Origin: Bacteroidota bacterium
GTDB taxonomy: Bacteria; Bacteroidota; Bacteroidia; Sphingobacteriales; Sphingobacteriaceae
Direction of reading: 5' to 3'
DNA length: 64,000 nucleotides
NCBI GenBank assembly: GCA_018266915.1
Contig: JAFDZM010000057.1
Location: forward strand, 1 to 64,000
The notes beneath the pieces are model-generated. The model worked only from the letters and a program-made list of their open reading frames with translations, was not told where the DNA came from and did not search any database. Of this stretch, positions 18,866-28,780 are shown in pieces. The translations under genes were made by a program, and so were the position numbers. Positions within the stretch are counted from its first letter, which is position 1; each line of letters opens with the position of its first letter.

Positions 18866-21800
18866 ATGAGAAAGTACTACCCCGGATTATTTCTTCTTTT
18901 ATTCCCGACTTTATTTATTTCATGCAAGCACTCTGATACACCTAAACCAGAGGATGCATTATTTCAATTGCAATCATCTTCGCAAACTGGTATAACCTTC
19001 AATAATAAAGTAATTGATGATGGTGAGTTTAACGTGTTTAACTATCGCAATTTCTACAATGGAGGCGGGGTAGCCATTGGAGATGTGAATAATGACGGGA
19101 AACCTGATATTTTCTTTACCTCAAACCAGGGAGAAAACAAGCTTTACATCAATAAAGGTAACTGGAAATTTGAAGATGTAACCGCAAAGGCCGGAGTAAA
19201 AGGCTATCATAGGTGGCATACCGGTGTAACGATGGTTGACATTAACGGCGATGGCTGGCTCGATATCTATGTTTCAAACAGCGGTGGAATGAAAGATGCT
19301 GACAGGGCAAATGAACTATATATTAATCAGAAAGATGGAACCTTTAAGGAAGAAGCTGTAAAATATGGTTTGGCAGATAAAGGATTATCTACCCAGGCCA
19401 TATTTTTTGACTTTGACCATGATGGCGACCTGGACTGTTTTGTATTAAACAATAGCTACAGGGCAATAGGCAGTTTTGGTTATGACCGCGATCTGCGCAA
19501 CGTACGGGACCCTTTGAATGGTGATCGCTTGTACAGGAATGATAATGGGAAATTTGTAGACATAAGCGCCGAAACAGGTATATATGGAAGTGAAATTGGT
19601 TTTGGGTTAGGTGTAACCGCAGGCGACCTGTTCAACGATGGCTGGACTGATATGTATATTTCAAACGACTTTTTTGAACATGATTATTTATACAAGAATC
19701 TGCACAATGGAAAATTCAGTGAGGTAAGTAATGAGGCGATCAGACACATGAGTTTATCATCGATGGGATCGGATATGGCAGATATCAATAATGATGGTAA
19801 CCTGGATATTTTTACCACAGATATGCTCCCGGAAGGTGATTATCGTCTTAAAACCACAACCAAATTTGATGAATATGACGTCTACAATGCAAAGCTGAAA
19901 AACAGTTTTCATCACCAGTTTACCAAAAACTGCCTGCAACTGAATAATGGCGATGGTACGTTTAGTGAGATAGCAGATCTGGCAGGAGTAAATGCTACAG
20001 ACTGGAGTTGGGGCGCGCTGGCATTTGATTTTAATAATGATGGCTGGAAGGATATTTTTGTAAGCAATGGTATCAGCCGCGATTTAACAAACCAGGATTT
20101 TCTGACCTACTTCAGCAGCGACGAAGTAATGCAACAGATCAGAAATGGTGGTTTTAAGGCTAAGAGACTACTCGATAAAATGCCGAAAACACCCATCACC
20201 AGTTATGGCTTTGTCAATCAAAAGAATCTGAAATTTAAAAACGAAAGTATTCCGCTTGGGTTCTCTACACCAAGCTTTAGTAACGGTTCGGCGTATGGTG
20301 ATCTTGACGGAGACGGCGATCTGGATTTGGTAGTGAATAACGAAAACGGCGAGGCTTTCATTTACAGAAATATGACCTCTGAGCGTACACATGCGCATTA
20401 CCTTAAAATAAATTTAAAAGGAGAGGGCATGAATACTTTTGGGGTAGGTTCCAGGGTTACTATCTATACTAAGGGTATGCAACAGGTGCTTGAGCAAATG
20501 CCTACACGCGGATTTGAAAGCAGTGTTGAACCTGTATTGAATTTTGGTACAGGCACTTTTAAAACTATTGATAGTTTAAAAGTTGTTTGGCCTAATATGA
20601 AGATGCAGGTATTGAAGAATATCAATACCAATACTACTATAACCTTAACACAATCGGATGCGAAGTTAAATTTTGCACCTGCGGTTCAAGGGACAAAGCC
20701 ATTTTATAAGAATATTACTGCTAACAGTTTTAAAGGCGACATTTACCATAAAGAGAATGACTATAAAGACTTTGATGATCAACGGCTAATACCTAAAATG
20801 CTTTCAACCGAAGGGCCGAAGCTGGCAGTTGCTGATGTAAACGGCGATGGTTTGGAGGACTTTTTTGTCGGAAATGCTACCGGTGATACAGCAAAACTCT
20901 TCATCCAGCAGCCAAACGGCACTTTTGTCCAAAAACGCGAGTCAGCATTTGAGCAAGACAAAAACAGCGAGGATATTGGCGCTTTGTTTTTTGATGCCGA
21001 TCATGATGGTGATATGGACCTGGTAGTGGTATCAGGCGGTAACCTGGAAAAAGAAAACTCAATAAACTTGTTTGCCCGCTTATATATTAATGACGGGAAA
21101 GGAAATTTTACCCGCAAGCTAACCGGGTGGCCTATTGTTCCTATTAATGCTTCTTGTGTGCGTTTGAATAGCAATAACGGAGACTTGTTCATTGGGGGAA
21201 GATGTATACCAGGCACGTACGGTATTATTCCATCGAGCAAACTTTTGCGAAACGACGGACATGGGAATTTTACCGATGTAACAGCCAGCGTTGCTCCGGA
21301 ATTACAAAAACTTGGGATGGTAACCGATGCGCAATGGGTAGATGTTGACGGCTCTGGTAAAAACGCATTGGTGGTAGTTGGTGACTGGATGCCTGTGACT
21401 ATTCTTAAATACGTAAATGGTAGATTGCAAAAAACAGGAGAGTTAGCTAATTCATCGGGCTGGTGGAACTGTCTTACCGTGGCTGACCTTGATGGAGATG
21501 GCAAACCAGATCTGATTGCAGGGAACAATGGGTTAAATTCAAAAATAAAAGCAGACGTTGACCATCCTGCTAAATTATATGTGTCCGACTTTGACAATAA
21601 TGGGCAGGTAGAGTGTATCCCCGTATATTATAAAACTGATGGGAAAGCATATCCCATTAATCTGCATGATGATATTTTAAGACAATTGCCTGCTATGAAA
21701 AAGAAATTTTTGCGGTACGATACATATGCAGGCAAAGGCATTGATGAGATTTTTACTGAAGATCAGTTGAAAAATGCATCTGTTCTGACTGTAAATCAAA

Positions 21801-22165
21801 CCCAAACTTGTGTTTTTTACAATAAGGGTAAGGGCGCATTTGATATGAAGCCATTGCCTATAAGGGCCCAATTCTCCCCGGTATTCAGCATATTAGTAAG
21901 TGATATTAATCACGATGGTATAAAAGATCTGTTTTTAGGTGGCAATTTCTACGGTTTAAAACCGGAAATAGGTAGATATGATGCTAATTATGGGGTTGTT
22001 TATCTTGGCTATAAAAAGCATGGATTTGATTATTTGCCTCCTGCACAAAGTGGTTTATTTATAACGGGAGAGGTGCGTGATGCCTCGGTTATCAATACTA
22101 AAGCAGGCCCGGAAATTATCGTAGCCCGCAATAACGATGCCCTGCAATTATTTAAAGGGAATTAA
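18866..22165 (+). CDS. CRTAC1-like FG-GAP/VCBS repeat lipoprotein with ASPIC/UnbV domain (first copy)
   Basis: A 1099-residue lipoprotein with lipobox TLFISC (Cys20). At least eleven calcium-site-like D-x-N/D-x-D-G-x-x-D loops occur, for example DVNNDGKPD (about 73), DINGDGWLD, DFDHDGDLD, DLDGDGDLD and DLDGDGKPD. These mark FG-GAP/VCBS blades of two beta-propellers. Between them lies an ASPIC/UnbV domain at about 512-591 (FGVGSRVTIY ... RGFESSVEPVLNFGTG). Such proteins often accompany SusC/SusD in soil Bacteroidota and are presumed to bind glycan or protein at the surface; their biochemical role is not established. It lies downstream of susD and is followed by a bidirectional terminator. Confidence 0.88.
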   Translation: MRKYYPGLFLLLFPTLFISCKHSDTPKPEDALFQLQSSSQTGITFNNKVIDDGEFNVFNYRNFYNGGGVAIGDVNNDGKPDIFFTSNQGENKLYINKGNWKFEDVTAKAGVKGYHRWHTGVTMVDINGDGWLDIYVSNSGGMKDADRANELYINQKDGTFKEEAVKYGLADKGLSTQAIFFDFDHDGDLDCFVLNNSYRAIGSFGYDRDLRNVRDPLNGDRLYRNDNGKFVDISAETGIYGSEIGFGLGVTAGDLFNDGWTDMYISNDFFEHDYLYKNLHNGKFSEVSNEAIRHMSLSSMGSDMADINNDGNLDIFTTDMLPEGDYRLKTTTKFDEYDVYNAKLKNSFHHQFTKNCLQLNNGDGTFSEIADLAGVNATDWSWGALAFDFNNDGWKDIFVSNGISRDLTNQDFLTYFSSDEVMQQIRNGGFKAKRLLDKMPKTPITSYGFVNQKNLKFKNESIPLGFSTPSFSNGSAYGDLDGDGDLDLVVNNENGEAFIYRNMTSERTHAHYLKINLKGEGMNTFGVGSRVTIYTKGMQQVLEQMPTRGFESSVEPVLNFGTGTFKTIDSLKVVWPNMKMQVLKNINTNTTITLTQSDAKLNFAPAVQGTKPFYKNITANSFKGDIYHKENDYKDFDDQRLIPKMLSTEGPKLAVADVNGDGLEDFFVGNATGDTAKLFIQQPNGTFVQKRESAFEQDKNSEDIGALFFDADHDGDMDLVVVSGGNLEKENSINLFARLYINDGKGNFTRKLTGWPIVPINASCVRLNSNNGDLFIGGRCIPGTYGIIPSSKLLRNDGHGNFTDVTASVAPELQKLGMVTDAQWVDVDGSGKNALVVVGDWMPVTILKYVNGRLQKTGELANSSGWWNCLTVADLDGDGKPDLIAGNNGLNSKIKADVDHPAKLYVSDFDNNGQVECIPVYYKTDGKAYPINLHDDILRQLPAMKKKFLRYDTYAGKGIDEIFTEDQLKNASVLTVNQTQTCVFYNKGKGAFDMKPLPIRAQFSPVFSILVSDINHDGIKDLFLGGNFYGLKPEIGRYDANYGVVYLGYKKHGFDYLPPAQSGLFITGEVRDASVINTKAGPEIIVARNNDALQLFKGN

Positions 22166-22169
22166 AAAC

Positions 22170-22212
22170 AATAGCTCAGCATGAGACCGCCCGGTTTGCA
22201 GGCTGAGCTATT
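22170..22212. terminator. Bidirectional terminator between convergent genes
   Basis: A perfect 11-bp inverted repeat (AATAGCTCAGC at 22170-22180, GCTGAGCTATT at 22202-22212) with a 21-nt loop lies in the 50-bp gap between the first FG-GAP gene and the convergent GyrI-like gene. T-rich sequence follows on both strands, though neither tail is a long uninterrupted T run. Confidence 0.65.
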
Positions 22213-22215
22213 ATA

Positions 22216-23157
22216 TTAAAAATAAGTACTGAAGTTTACCTGGATATTTACTTTAGAAGTGTCTGAGGTAGGAAGTTTGTCATCAAGATAACTCTCAAAG
22301 GGTAAAATAGCCTGCTGATATAAGTGGTCAATAAAATATTGACGAATGGCCATATATGTTTTTGACCTTTTATTGAATTCTCCGTTGAATTTAGCAGCAT
22401 ATAGCGGTCCCCCTTTTGGCATCCGGGCAAAATGTATATCTCCCTCGTCTTTTACTTCCTTATCAATATAAAATCCAATATTAATATGGGTTGAATCCTT
22501 TCCCTTTGGTAAAAACTGCGCTATCAATGGCTTAACTTTCTTTACATCATGCGTTTTAACATATTGCTCCATTGTTTGCAACATCGTTGCCGCTTCAGAA
22601 AACTTATCTTTAGCTAAGACTTCCTTTTTTATCTCAATCATGTAGCTGTCTGGCACCCTGGTTTTAAAAATATTGCAGCCATAAAGAAGACTGTCGGTTT
22701 CCATAAATTTCTTAAGATCATCAATGTGAGTATCAGCAAATGGATCAGATTTAAATTGTGACAGCAGATAATTGATTAAAATGGTTTTTTGAACCACTGT
22801 AACTGAGGTCTTTTTCAAATCCTTTTCAGGAATTATAGCGTAACCGTAATTGCTATTATTACTCCACCTGTCTTTAACATTAAAGACATTTTCATTAAAG
22901 CCAACGTTTAGCACCTTGTTTTTGTATTGAATAGTAAATGATGCAGTGTCTTTTTTGATATTGATTTTTGATGAGTCGGCAGCGAAATCTTGTCGCACGT
23001 CAGAACGCCATTTGCCCCAATTTGCAGGCAACACCAACTCACGGTATATATTCAAAAAGGGAGATTTTATTGAAACGCTTTTTTGCTGGTTAACGGGTAT
23101 AAAACAAGCAGCGATGACCAATATCAGCAGTGTCAGAACAATAATTTTCTTCTTCAT
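22216..23157 (-). CDS. Putative SRPBCC/GyrI-like effector-binding domain protein, membrane-anchored
   Basis: A 313-residue protein with an N-terminal hydrophobic helix (about 4-20). It may be a lipoprotein, with VIAAC around Cys18. The segment after it (VSIKSPFLNIYRELVLPANWGKW) resembles the start of an SRPBCC fold. The C-terminal part (about 225-313, NIGFYIDKEVKDEG ... GGPLYAAKFNGEF ... ILPFESYLDDKLP) resembles the GyrI-like or AraC-type effector-binding domain. These combined proteins are common and uncharacterised in Bacteroidota; small-molecule binding is the general expectation. It interrupts the otherwise rightward carbohydrate cluster. Family assignment is from motif resemblance only. 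Confidence 0.6.
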   Translation of the reverse strand: MKKKIIVLTLLILVIAACFIPVNQQKSVSIKSPFLNIYRELVLPANWGKWRSDVRQDFAADSSKINIKKDTASFTIQYKNKVLNVGFNENVFNVKDRWSNNSNYGYAIIPEKDLKKTSVTVVQKTILINYLLSQFKSDPFADTHIDDLKKFMETDSLLYGCNIFKTRVPDSYMIEIKKEVLAKDKFSEAATMLQTMEQYVKTHDVKKVKPLIAQFLPKGKDSTHINIGFYIDKEVKDEGDIHFARMPKGGPLYAAKFNGEFNKRSKTYMAIRQYFIDHLYQQAILPFESYLDDKLPTSDTSKVNIQVNFSTYF

Positions 23158-23409
23158 TTAAGTTTAGCAGCAGAATAACTCCGAAAGTATAGAAAAAAAA
23201 CCTTTTCTGAGTATAGTAGCGCAATATTTGACCGAAATTTTTTAACAGTTTTGTTCCCCCGCAAACTTGGTTTCATTGCTATTAATTAATATTTTTATTG
23301 CTTTAATCGCCTAAAAATTTACACCAATGAGACCGAGAAGCTACTCTAAAAATACAACTGCTATTACTTCCTGTATGTTCCGGTTTCTTCAAAAATAGAG
23401 GTATAATAA

Positions 23410-26400
23410 ATGACCATAAGCTTTGTTCGGGTGAGCCATAGATGGAAGGTTTTTTATTTGTTGCCTGTCTTTTTTTTAATTGCGTTGATAATATCTTCAT
23501 GTAAGAAAAAAAAGACAGAGCAACCTTTGTTCGAATTACTGCCATCATCTCAAACTAACGTACATTTTGTAAATAAACTGAGTGACGAAGACGCTCCCGG
23601 TATTTTAAAGTACCTGTATTTTTACAATGGGGGCGGCGTTGCCATAGGGGATATTAATAATGATGGCTTGCCTGATATTTATTTTACCTCAAATAAAAAG
23701 GGCGGCAATAAACTCTACCTTAATAAAGGCAACTATCAATTTGAAGACATAACCGATAAAGCCGGTGTTTCCGGTACAGCCGACTGGTGTACCGGCGTTA
23801 CAATGGCAGATGTAAACAACGACGGTTACCTGGATATTTATGTTTGTGCAGTTGCTGGAAAGCTTGATCTGAAAGGACATAACCTGCTTTATGTCAATAA
23901 TCATGATGGTACGTTCACCGAACGGTCGGCAGAATATGGGCTCGACTTTTCAGGCTATTCAACACAAGCTGTTTTTTTTGATTATAATCACGACGGAAAG
24001 CTCGATTGTTTCCTGTTAAATCAATCCAATCACTCTGTTGAGACTTATGGGGATACCAGTTTGCGCAGAAAAGTAAATAATCAGGCGGGTAGTAAATTGT
24101 ACCTGAATCAAAGCGGACATTTTGTTGATGTTACGCTTAAATCCGGCATTTATAGCAGTGCTTTAGGCTACGGTTTAGGGGTGGCAGTTGGCGATTTGAA
24201 TAATGACGGTTGGGAAGATATTTACGTAGGTAACGACTTTCACGAGAACGATTATTATTACATCAATAATCACGACGGCACGTTTACAGAAGCAGGCGCA
24301 AAGCATTTTAATCATTACAGCCGTTTCAGCATGGGGAATGACATGGCCGACTTTAATAATGACGGTCAGTTGGATATTGTGACTGCCGATATGCTGCCCG
24401 GTGATGAGAAAATACTGAAAACCTATGCAGGTGATGAATCTTACGACCAGTATAAAGTGAAAATTCTGAACGGTGGTTTTCAATACCAATATTCACGCAA
24501 TTGCCTGCAAAAGAATCTCGGAAATGGCGAAGCGTTCAGTGAAGTTGGTTTGATGGATGGAGTATACGCAACCGACTGGAGCTGGAGCCCATTATTAGCT
24601 GACTTTGATAATGATGGAATAAAGGACCTGTTTATTGCCAATGGCATCAAACGCCGGCCGACAGATATGGATTATGTAAGTTTCATATCTAATTTTTCGG
24701 TCCAATCTATGTTGGCATCCTCGCATCAGGTTGATCATACGGTGATTGATAAAATGCCGAGCGGAGAATCTCATAGTTACTTGTTTAAAGGCACCCTCAG
24801 CGAGAAGTTTATTGATAAAAGCTTGGTATGGGGAGTTAAAGATGCCATGATCTCGAATGGTGCTGCCTACGCCGATTTGAATAATGACGGTCACCTTGAT
24901 TTGGTGACCAACAATATGAATCATGAGGCTTGTATCTACAGAAATGAGTCAAAAGGCACGCATTATCTTAGCCTGAAATTCAATGGCAAAGAAGATAATA
25001 AATTTGGAATAGGCGCAAAAGCCTATGCTTTTTCCGGCGGACGAATGCAATATGAACAGTTAATGCTGACACGCGGTTTCCAATCATCTGTAGAGCCTAA
25101 ACTGCATTTTGGATTAGGCAATACTCAAAAAGTAGATAGCCTGCTGATTGTTTGGCCGAATCAGAGCTATCAAGTAATCCAAAATGTAAAGACCGATCAA
25201 ACTTTAACAATTGACCAAAAAAATGCTACCGGTCATTTCGTTTATAACAGATTTTTTCTGCCTAAGGCACCTATGTTTACCAATATCACTAAACAGACAG
25301 GTGTTAAATGGCAACACCAGGAAGATAGTTTTGTCGATTTTAATTTGCAGCCGCTGATCCCGCATATGCAGTCGCAGGAAGGGCCGAGGATGGCTGTTGC
25401 CGATGTGAATGGTGATAAGTTAGACGATTTTTATATCTGCGGAGCCAAAGGCCAGCCCGGCGCTTTATTTATTCAACAATCAGATGGCGCATTCAAACAA
25501 TCCCAGCAACCTGCATTTGTAAATGATGCGCTGAGCGAAGGTGTAGATGCTGTATTCCTGGATGCAAATCATGATGGCTTTCCCGATCTGTACGTAGTAA
25601 GTGGAGGCAGTGAATTGCCTGATGGAGAAGCGGCCTTAGCCGATCATTTATATATTAACGATGGTAAAGGAAATTTTAAGGAATCAAATGATATTCCTTC
25701 AATTAAACTGAACAAATCAGCAATAGCAGTTGCTGATATCAATCATGATGGCTATCCCGATATTTTTGTTGCAGGTGCCCCTGCTGTATTAGGCTATGGT
25801 ACGATTCCAGAATCTTACTTATTAATGAATGATGGACACGGGCATTATCAACACATACAAATACCTGATGAACTGAAATATGCTGGCTTGATAAGATCAG
25901 CCGCCTTTGCTGATCTGGATGGAGATGGCTGGCCCGACCTGGTTGTGGCGGGCGAATGGATGCCGGTAAAAGTGTTCATGAACCATAAAGGGAAATTTGT
26001 GCAGCAGCATGATGATGGACCGGATAAGCTTTCAGGGTGGTGGCAACGGATTGCATTAGCCGACGTTGACGGAGATGGTAAAACAGACATCATTGCTGGC
26101 AATTATGGCTGGAACTCGAAATTAAAACCAACCGATGATGACCCGGTAAAACTTTTTTTATCTGACCTGGATAAAAACGGCACCATTGATCCGATACTTA
26201 CTTATAGTATCGACAAAAAGGATTACACTTTTTTAGGTAAAGGAGATATTGAGAAACAAGCGCCCATATTGAAAAAGAAATACTTATACTATCATGAATT
26301 TGCCGGGAAAACGATACAGGAAATCTTTGGCGATTCATTAAGTAAAACTCCATGGATAACTAATTCATTTACTTCGGGCATATTTTATAATAAGGGACAT

Positions 26401-26718
26401 GGAAATTTTCAATTCAAGGCCCTGCCATCTGATGCGCAGGTAGCGCCACTATTCGGTTTAGCGGTATTGCCAGGTAAAGGAATACTAACCGGAGGGAATT
26501 ATTCTGGCGTAGTACCTTTTGAGGGGAGATACGACGCAGATTATGGCGATGTTTTGCTGATAGATAAAGCAAGAAATTATAAATTTATTTCATCGGTAGC
26601 GTCAGGGTTTTTATTGAGGGGAGAAGTGCGCGATATTAAGCCTATTCGTACTGCAAAAGGGACAATCTATGCGGTGGCAATAAACAACAAACCGATTGAG
26701 TTTTTCAAACCAAATTAA
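23410..26718 (+). CDS. CRTAC1-like FG-GAP/VCBS repeat lipoprotein with ASPIC/UnbV domain (second copy)
   Basis: A 1102-residue paralogue of the gene at 18866, with the same order of parts. The lipobox is IISSC (about Cys31). A first set of FG-GAP loops follows (DINNDGLPD, DVNNDGYLD, DYNHDGKLD, DLNNDGWED, DFNNDGQLD, DFDNDGIKD). The ASPIC/UnbV-like domain is at about 519-600 (FGIGAKAYAF ... RGFQSSVEPKLHFGLG), and a second propeller-like half has DLDGDGWPD and DVDGDGKTD. GH65 starts 5 bp after the stop, so it is surely co-transcribed with the GH65 enzyme. Probable location: outer-membrane surface. Two diverged copies rather than identical ones suggest separate ligands or a heteromeric arrangement; this is inference. 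Confidence 0.88.
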   Translation: MTISFVRVSHRWKVFYLLPVFFLIALIISSCKKKKTEQPLFELLPSSQTNVHFVNKLSDEDAPGILKYLYFYNGGGVAIGDINNDGLPDIYFTSNKKGGNKLYLNKGNYQFEDITDKAGVSGTADWCTGVTMADVNNDGYLDIYVCAVAGKLDLKGHNLLYVNNHDGTFTERSAEYGLDFSGYSTQAVFFDYNHDGKLDCFLLNQSNHSVETYGDTSLRRKVNNQAGSKLYLNQSGHFVDVTLKSGIYSSALGYGLGVAVGDLNNDGWEDIYVGNDFHENDYYYINNHDGTFTEAGAKHFNHYSRFSMGNDMADFNNDGQLDIVTADMLPGDEKILKTYAGDESYDQYKVKILNGGFQYQYSRNCLQKNLGNGEAFSEVGLMDGVYATDWSWSPLLADFDNDGIKDLFIANGIKRRPTDMDYVSFISNFSVQSMLASSHQVDHTVIDKMPSGESHSYLFKGTLSEKFIDKSLVWGVKDAMISNGAAYADLNNDGHLDLVTNNMNHEACIYRNESKGTHYLSLKFNGKEDNKFGIGAKAYAFSGGRMQYEQLMLTRGFQSSVEPKLHFGLGNTQKVDSLLIVWPNQSYQVIQNVKTDQTLTIDQKNATGHFVYNRFFLPKAPMFTNITKQTGVKWQHQEDSFVDFNLQPLIPHMQSQEGPRMAVADVNGDKLDDFYICGAKGQPGALFIQQSDGAFKQSQQPAFVNDALSEGVDAVFLDANHDGFPDLYVVSGGSELPDGEAALADHLYINDGKGNFKESNDIPSIKLNKSAIAVADINHDGYPDIFVAGAPAVLGYGTIPESYLLMNDGHGHYQHIQIPDELKYAGLIRSAAFADLDGDGWPDLVVAGEWMPVKVFMNHKGKFVQQHDDGPDKLSGWWQRIALADVDGDGKTDIIAGNYGWNSKLKPTDDDPVKLFLSDLDKNGTIDPILTYSIDKKDYTFLGKGDIEKQAPILKKKYLYYHEFAGKTIQEIFGDSLSKTPWITNSFTSGIFYNKGHGNFQFKALPSDAQVAPLFGLAVLPGKGILTGGNYSGVVPFEGRYDADYGDVLLIDKARNYKFISSVASGFLLRGEVRDIKPIRTAKGTIYAVAINNKPIEFFKPN

Positions 26719-26723
26719 CAGAG

Positions 26724-28757
26724 ATGAATAAAATATACAGGTTATTGGTAGGCGTAACTGTTCTTTACAGTTCAGTTGCACATGCCCAGGATGAGTGGGT
26801 GATAAAAGCAGATAAGATAGACCCAGCAAACTATTATGGTGTTACTGTTGCCAATGGTATGATTGGTATCGTGTCATCACCAGAACCATTTAAAGTGAAA
26901 AATGTAGTGCTGGCAGGTGCATACGACCTGTATGGACGCGGCAGGGTAAGCAATTTTTTGAATAGCTTCAACCTGCTTAACATGTACCTGGAAATTAATG
27001 GTCATAGAGTTGAGGCGAAGAATATCCACAACTTTAAACAGGAACTGGATATGCAGCACGCGGCTTTCACCACAACTTTTGATTATGGTGACGAAGCTTC
27101 TATCAAATACACTTACTATTCGCTTCGTCATCTGCCTTTTACCGTTTTGATGGATATTTCCATCATCGCTAAAAAGCCGATAAATATTACTGCTGCCAGC
27201 ATCATGGAGGCCCCGGATGCTTTAAAGGATGTGCAGAATTATTATAACGAGATTGACCGCCCGCATGTGACTATTAGTCTGTTGACCTCAACCGCGAAAA
27301 GCCCTACCGGAAAACTGTTATTATGTGCCTCAAATACTTTCCTGTTTAATGAAGCACATGGAGAAGAACCCCGTGTGATCCACGAGATGTGGGACAATAA
27401 CATGCACTTGATGAAATTTAGCAAAAAGATTGATGCAGGACAGACTTATAAATATGCGGTTGCCGGATCATCCATCACATCAGCACATGATGCTGACCCA
27501 CTAAACCAGGCAGAGCGTTTAACGATGTTCGCAAAACTGGAAGGCCGTGACCGGTTGGTGCAATACCATGAAAAGGCTTGGGATGAGCTTTGGAAGAGCG
27601 ATATAAAGATTGAAGGCGATCCGCAATCACAACAAGATATACATAGCATGCTGTATCACCTGTATTCGTTTTCCCGTGCAGGAACAGCTTACTCACCTTC
27701 GCCAATGGGTTTATCGGGCTTGGGATATAATGGACACGTATTTTGGGATGCTGATTTGTGGATGTATCCTGCCTTATTGGTATTGCATCCTGAGATTGCC
27801 AAATCATTGGTTGAATACCGTTACCAGCGATTAGCGGTTGCTAAGCAGAACGCCTTTTCACATGGCTATAAAGGTGCTATGTTCCCATGGGAGAGTGCCG
27901 ACAGCGGGGTAGAGGAAACGCCTGTATGGGCGCTAAGCGGCCCGTTTGAGCATCATATCACGGCCTGTGTAGCCTTCGCTGCCTGGAACTACTATTGCGT
28001 AACTCAGGACAAACAATGGCTGCAGGAAAAAGGCTGGCCTATACTATCTGCTACTGCCGATTTTTGGGCAAGCCGGGTAGAGCGAAACAGCCCGGGGCAT
28101 TATGACATCAAAGACGTGGTTGCGGCTGATGAATGGGCCGAAAATATCGATAACGATGCTTTTACAAATGCTGCTGCCATTGCCAACTTGCGTAATGCAA
28201 CCGAAGCTGCCAAAATATTAGGTCTTAAAGCTGATCCGGACTGGGAAACCGTAGCTCAAAATATTCCGATCCTGAAAATGGATAATGGGGTAACCAGAGA
28301 GTTTGCATCTTATAAAGGGGAGGGCATCAAACAGGCAGATGTTAATTTGCTTGCATATCCGCTAAAAACTATTACCGACCAGGCACAGATAAAAAAAGAC
28401 CTGGAATACTATGAAACCCGTGTGCCAAATGAAGGTACACCTGCAATGACACAGGGTATATTCGCGTTATTATATTCAAGGATCGGTGACGGTAACAAAG
28501 CGTTACATTTCTTTAAGGATGCTTATGAGCCGAACTTAAATCCCCCCTTCAGAGTGATAGCGGAAACCAAAGGTGGTACAAACCCTTACTTTGCAACCGG
28601 AGCAGGAGGCATAGTGCAAAGCTTGCTGATGGGCTTTGGCGGATTGGATATTACACCGCAAGGAATTGTTCAGGTAAAGAGCACTTTGCCATCTAAATGG
28701 AAATCGGTAACTATAACCGGGGTTGGAGTAGATAAAAAAACCTATACTGTCAAATGA
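26724..28757 (+). CDS. Secreted glycoside hydrolase family 65 protein
   Basis: A 677-residue protein with a signal peptide ending AHA-Q (about 22). An N-terminal beta-sandwich is followed by an (alpha/alpha)6 barrel holding the GH65 active-site blocks GHVFWDADLWMYPALLVLHP, GAMFPWESADSG and VVAADEWAENIDNDAFTNAA. The general acid is predicted at Glu470 in ADEW, where cytosolic phosphorylases have GPDEY. GH65 includes maltose, trehalose and kojibiose phosphorylases and periplasmic hydrolases. The signal peptide argues for a hydrolase, since phosphorolysis is usually cytosolic; a kojibiose-type hydrolase is known in Flavobacterium johnsoniae. It lies 5 bp after the second FG-GAP gene and 23 bp before the haloperoxidase-like gene. 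Confidence 0.88.
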   Translation: MNKIYRLLVGVTVLYSSVAHAQDEWVIKADKIDPANYYGVTVANGMIGIVSSPEPFKVKNVVLAGAYDLYGRGRVSNFLNSFNLLNMYLEINGHRVEAKNIHNFKQELDMQHAAFTTTFDYGDEASIKYTYYSLRHLPFTVLMDISIIAKKPINITAASIMEAPDALKDVQNYYNEIDRPHVTISLLTSTAKSPTGKLLLCASNTFLFNEAHGEEPRVIHEMWDNNMHLMKFSKKIDAGQTYKYAVAGSSITSAHDADPLNQAERLTMFAKLEGRDRLVQYHEKAWDELWKSDIKIEGDPQSQQDIHSMLYHLYSFSRAGTAYSPSPMGLSGLGYNGHVFWDADLWMYPALLVLHPEIAKSLVEYRYQRLAVAKQNAFSHGYKGAMFPWESADSGVEETPVWALSGPFEHHITACVAFAAWNYYCVTQDKQWLQEKGWPILSATADFWASRVERNSPGHYDIKDVVAADEWAENIDNDAFTNAAAIANLRNATEAAKILGLKADPDWETVAQNIPILKMDNGVTREFASYKGEGIKQADVNLLAYPLKTITDQAQIKKDLEYYETRVPNEGTPAMTQGIFALLYSRIGDGNKALHFFKDAYEPNLNPPFRVIAETKGGTNPYFATGAGGIVQSLLMGFGGLDITPQGIVQVKSTLPSKWKSVTITGVGVDKKTYTVK

Positions 28758-28780
28758 CCAATTTTAACTATTAATATTTT

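Noticed and set aside
23303..23548. 81-codon minus-strand frame at the 5' end of the second FG-GAP gene
   Set aside because: Overlaps the lipoprotein signal of a well-supported gene and has no recognisable domain.
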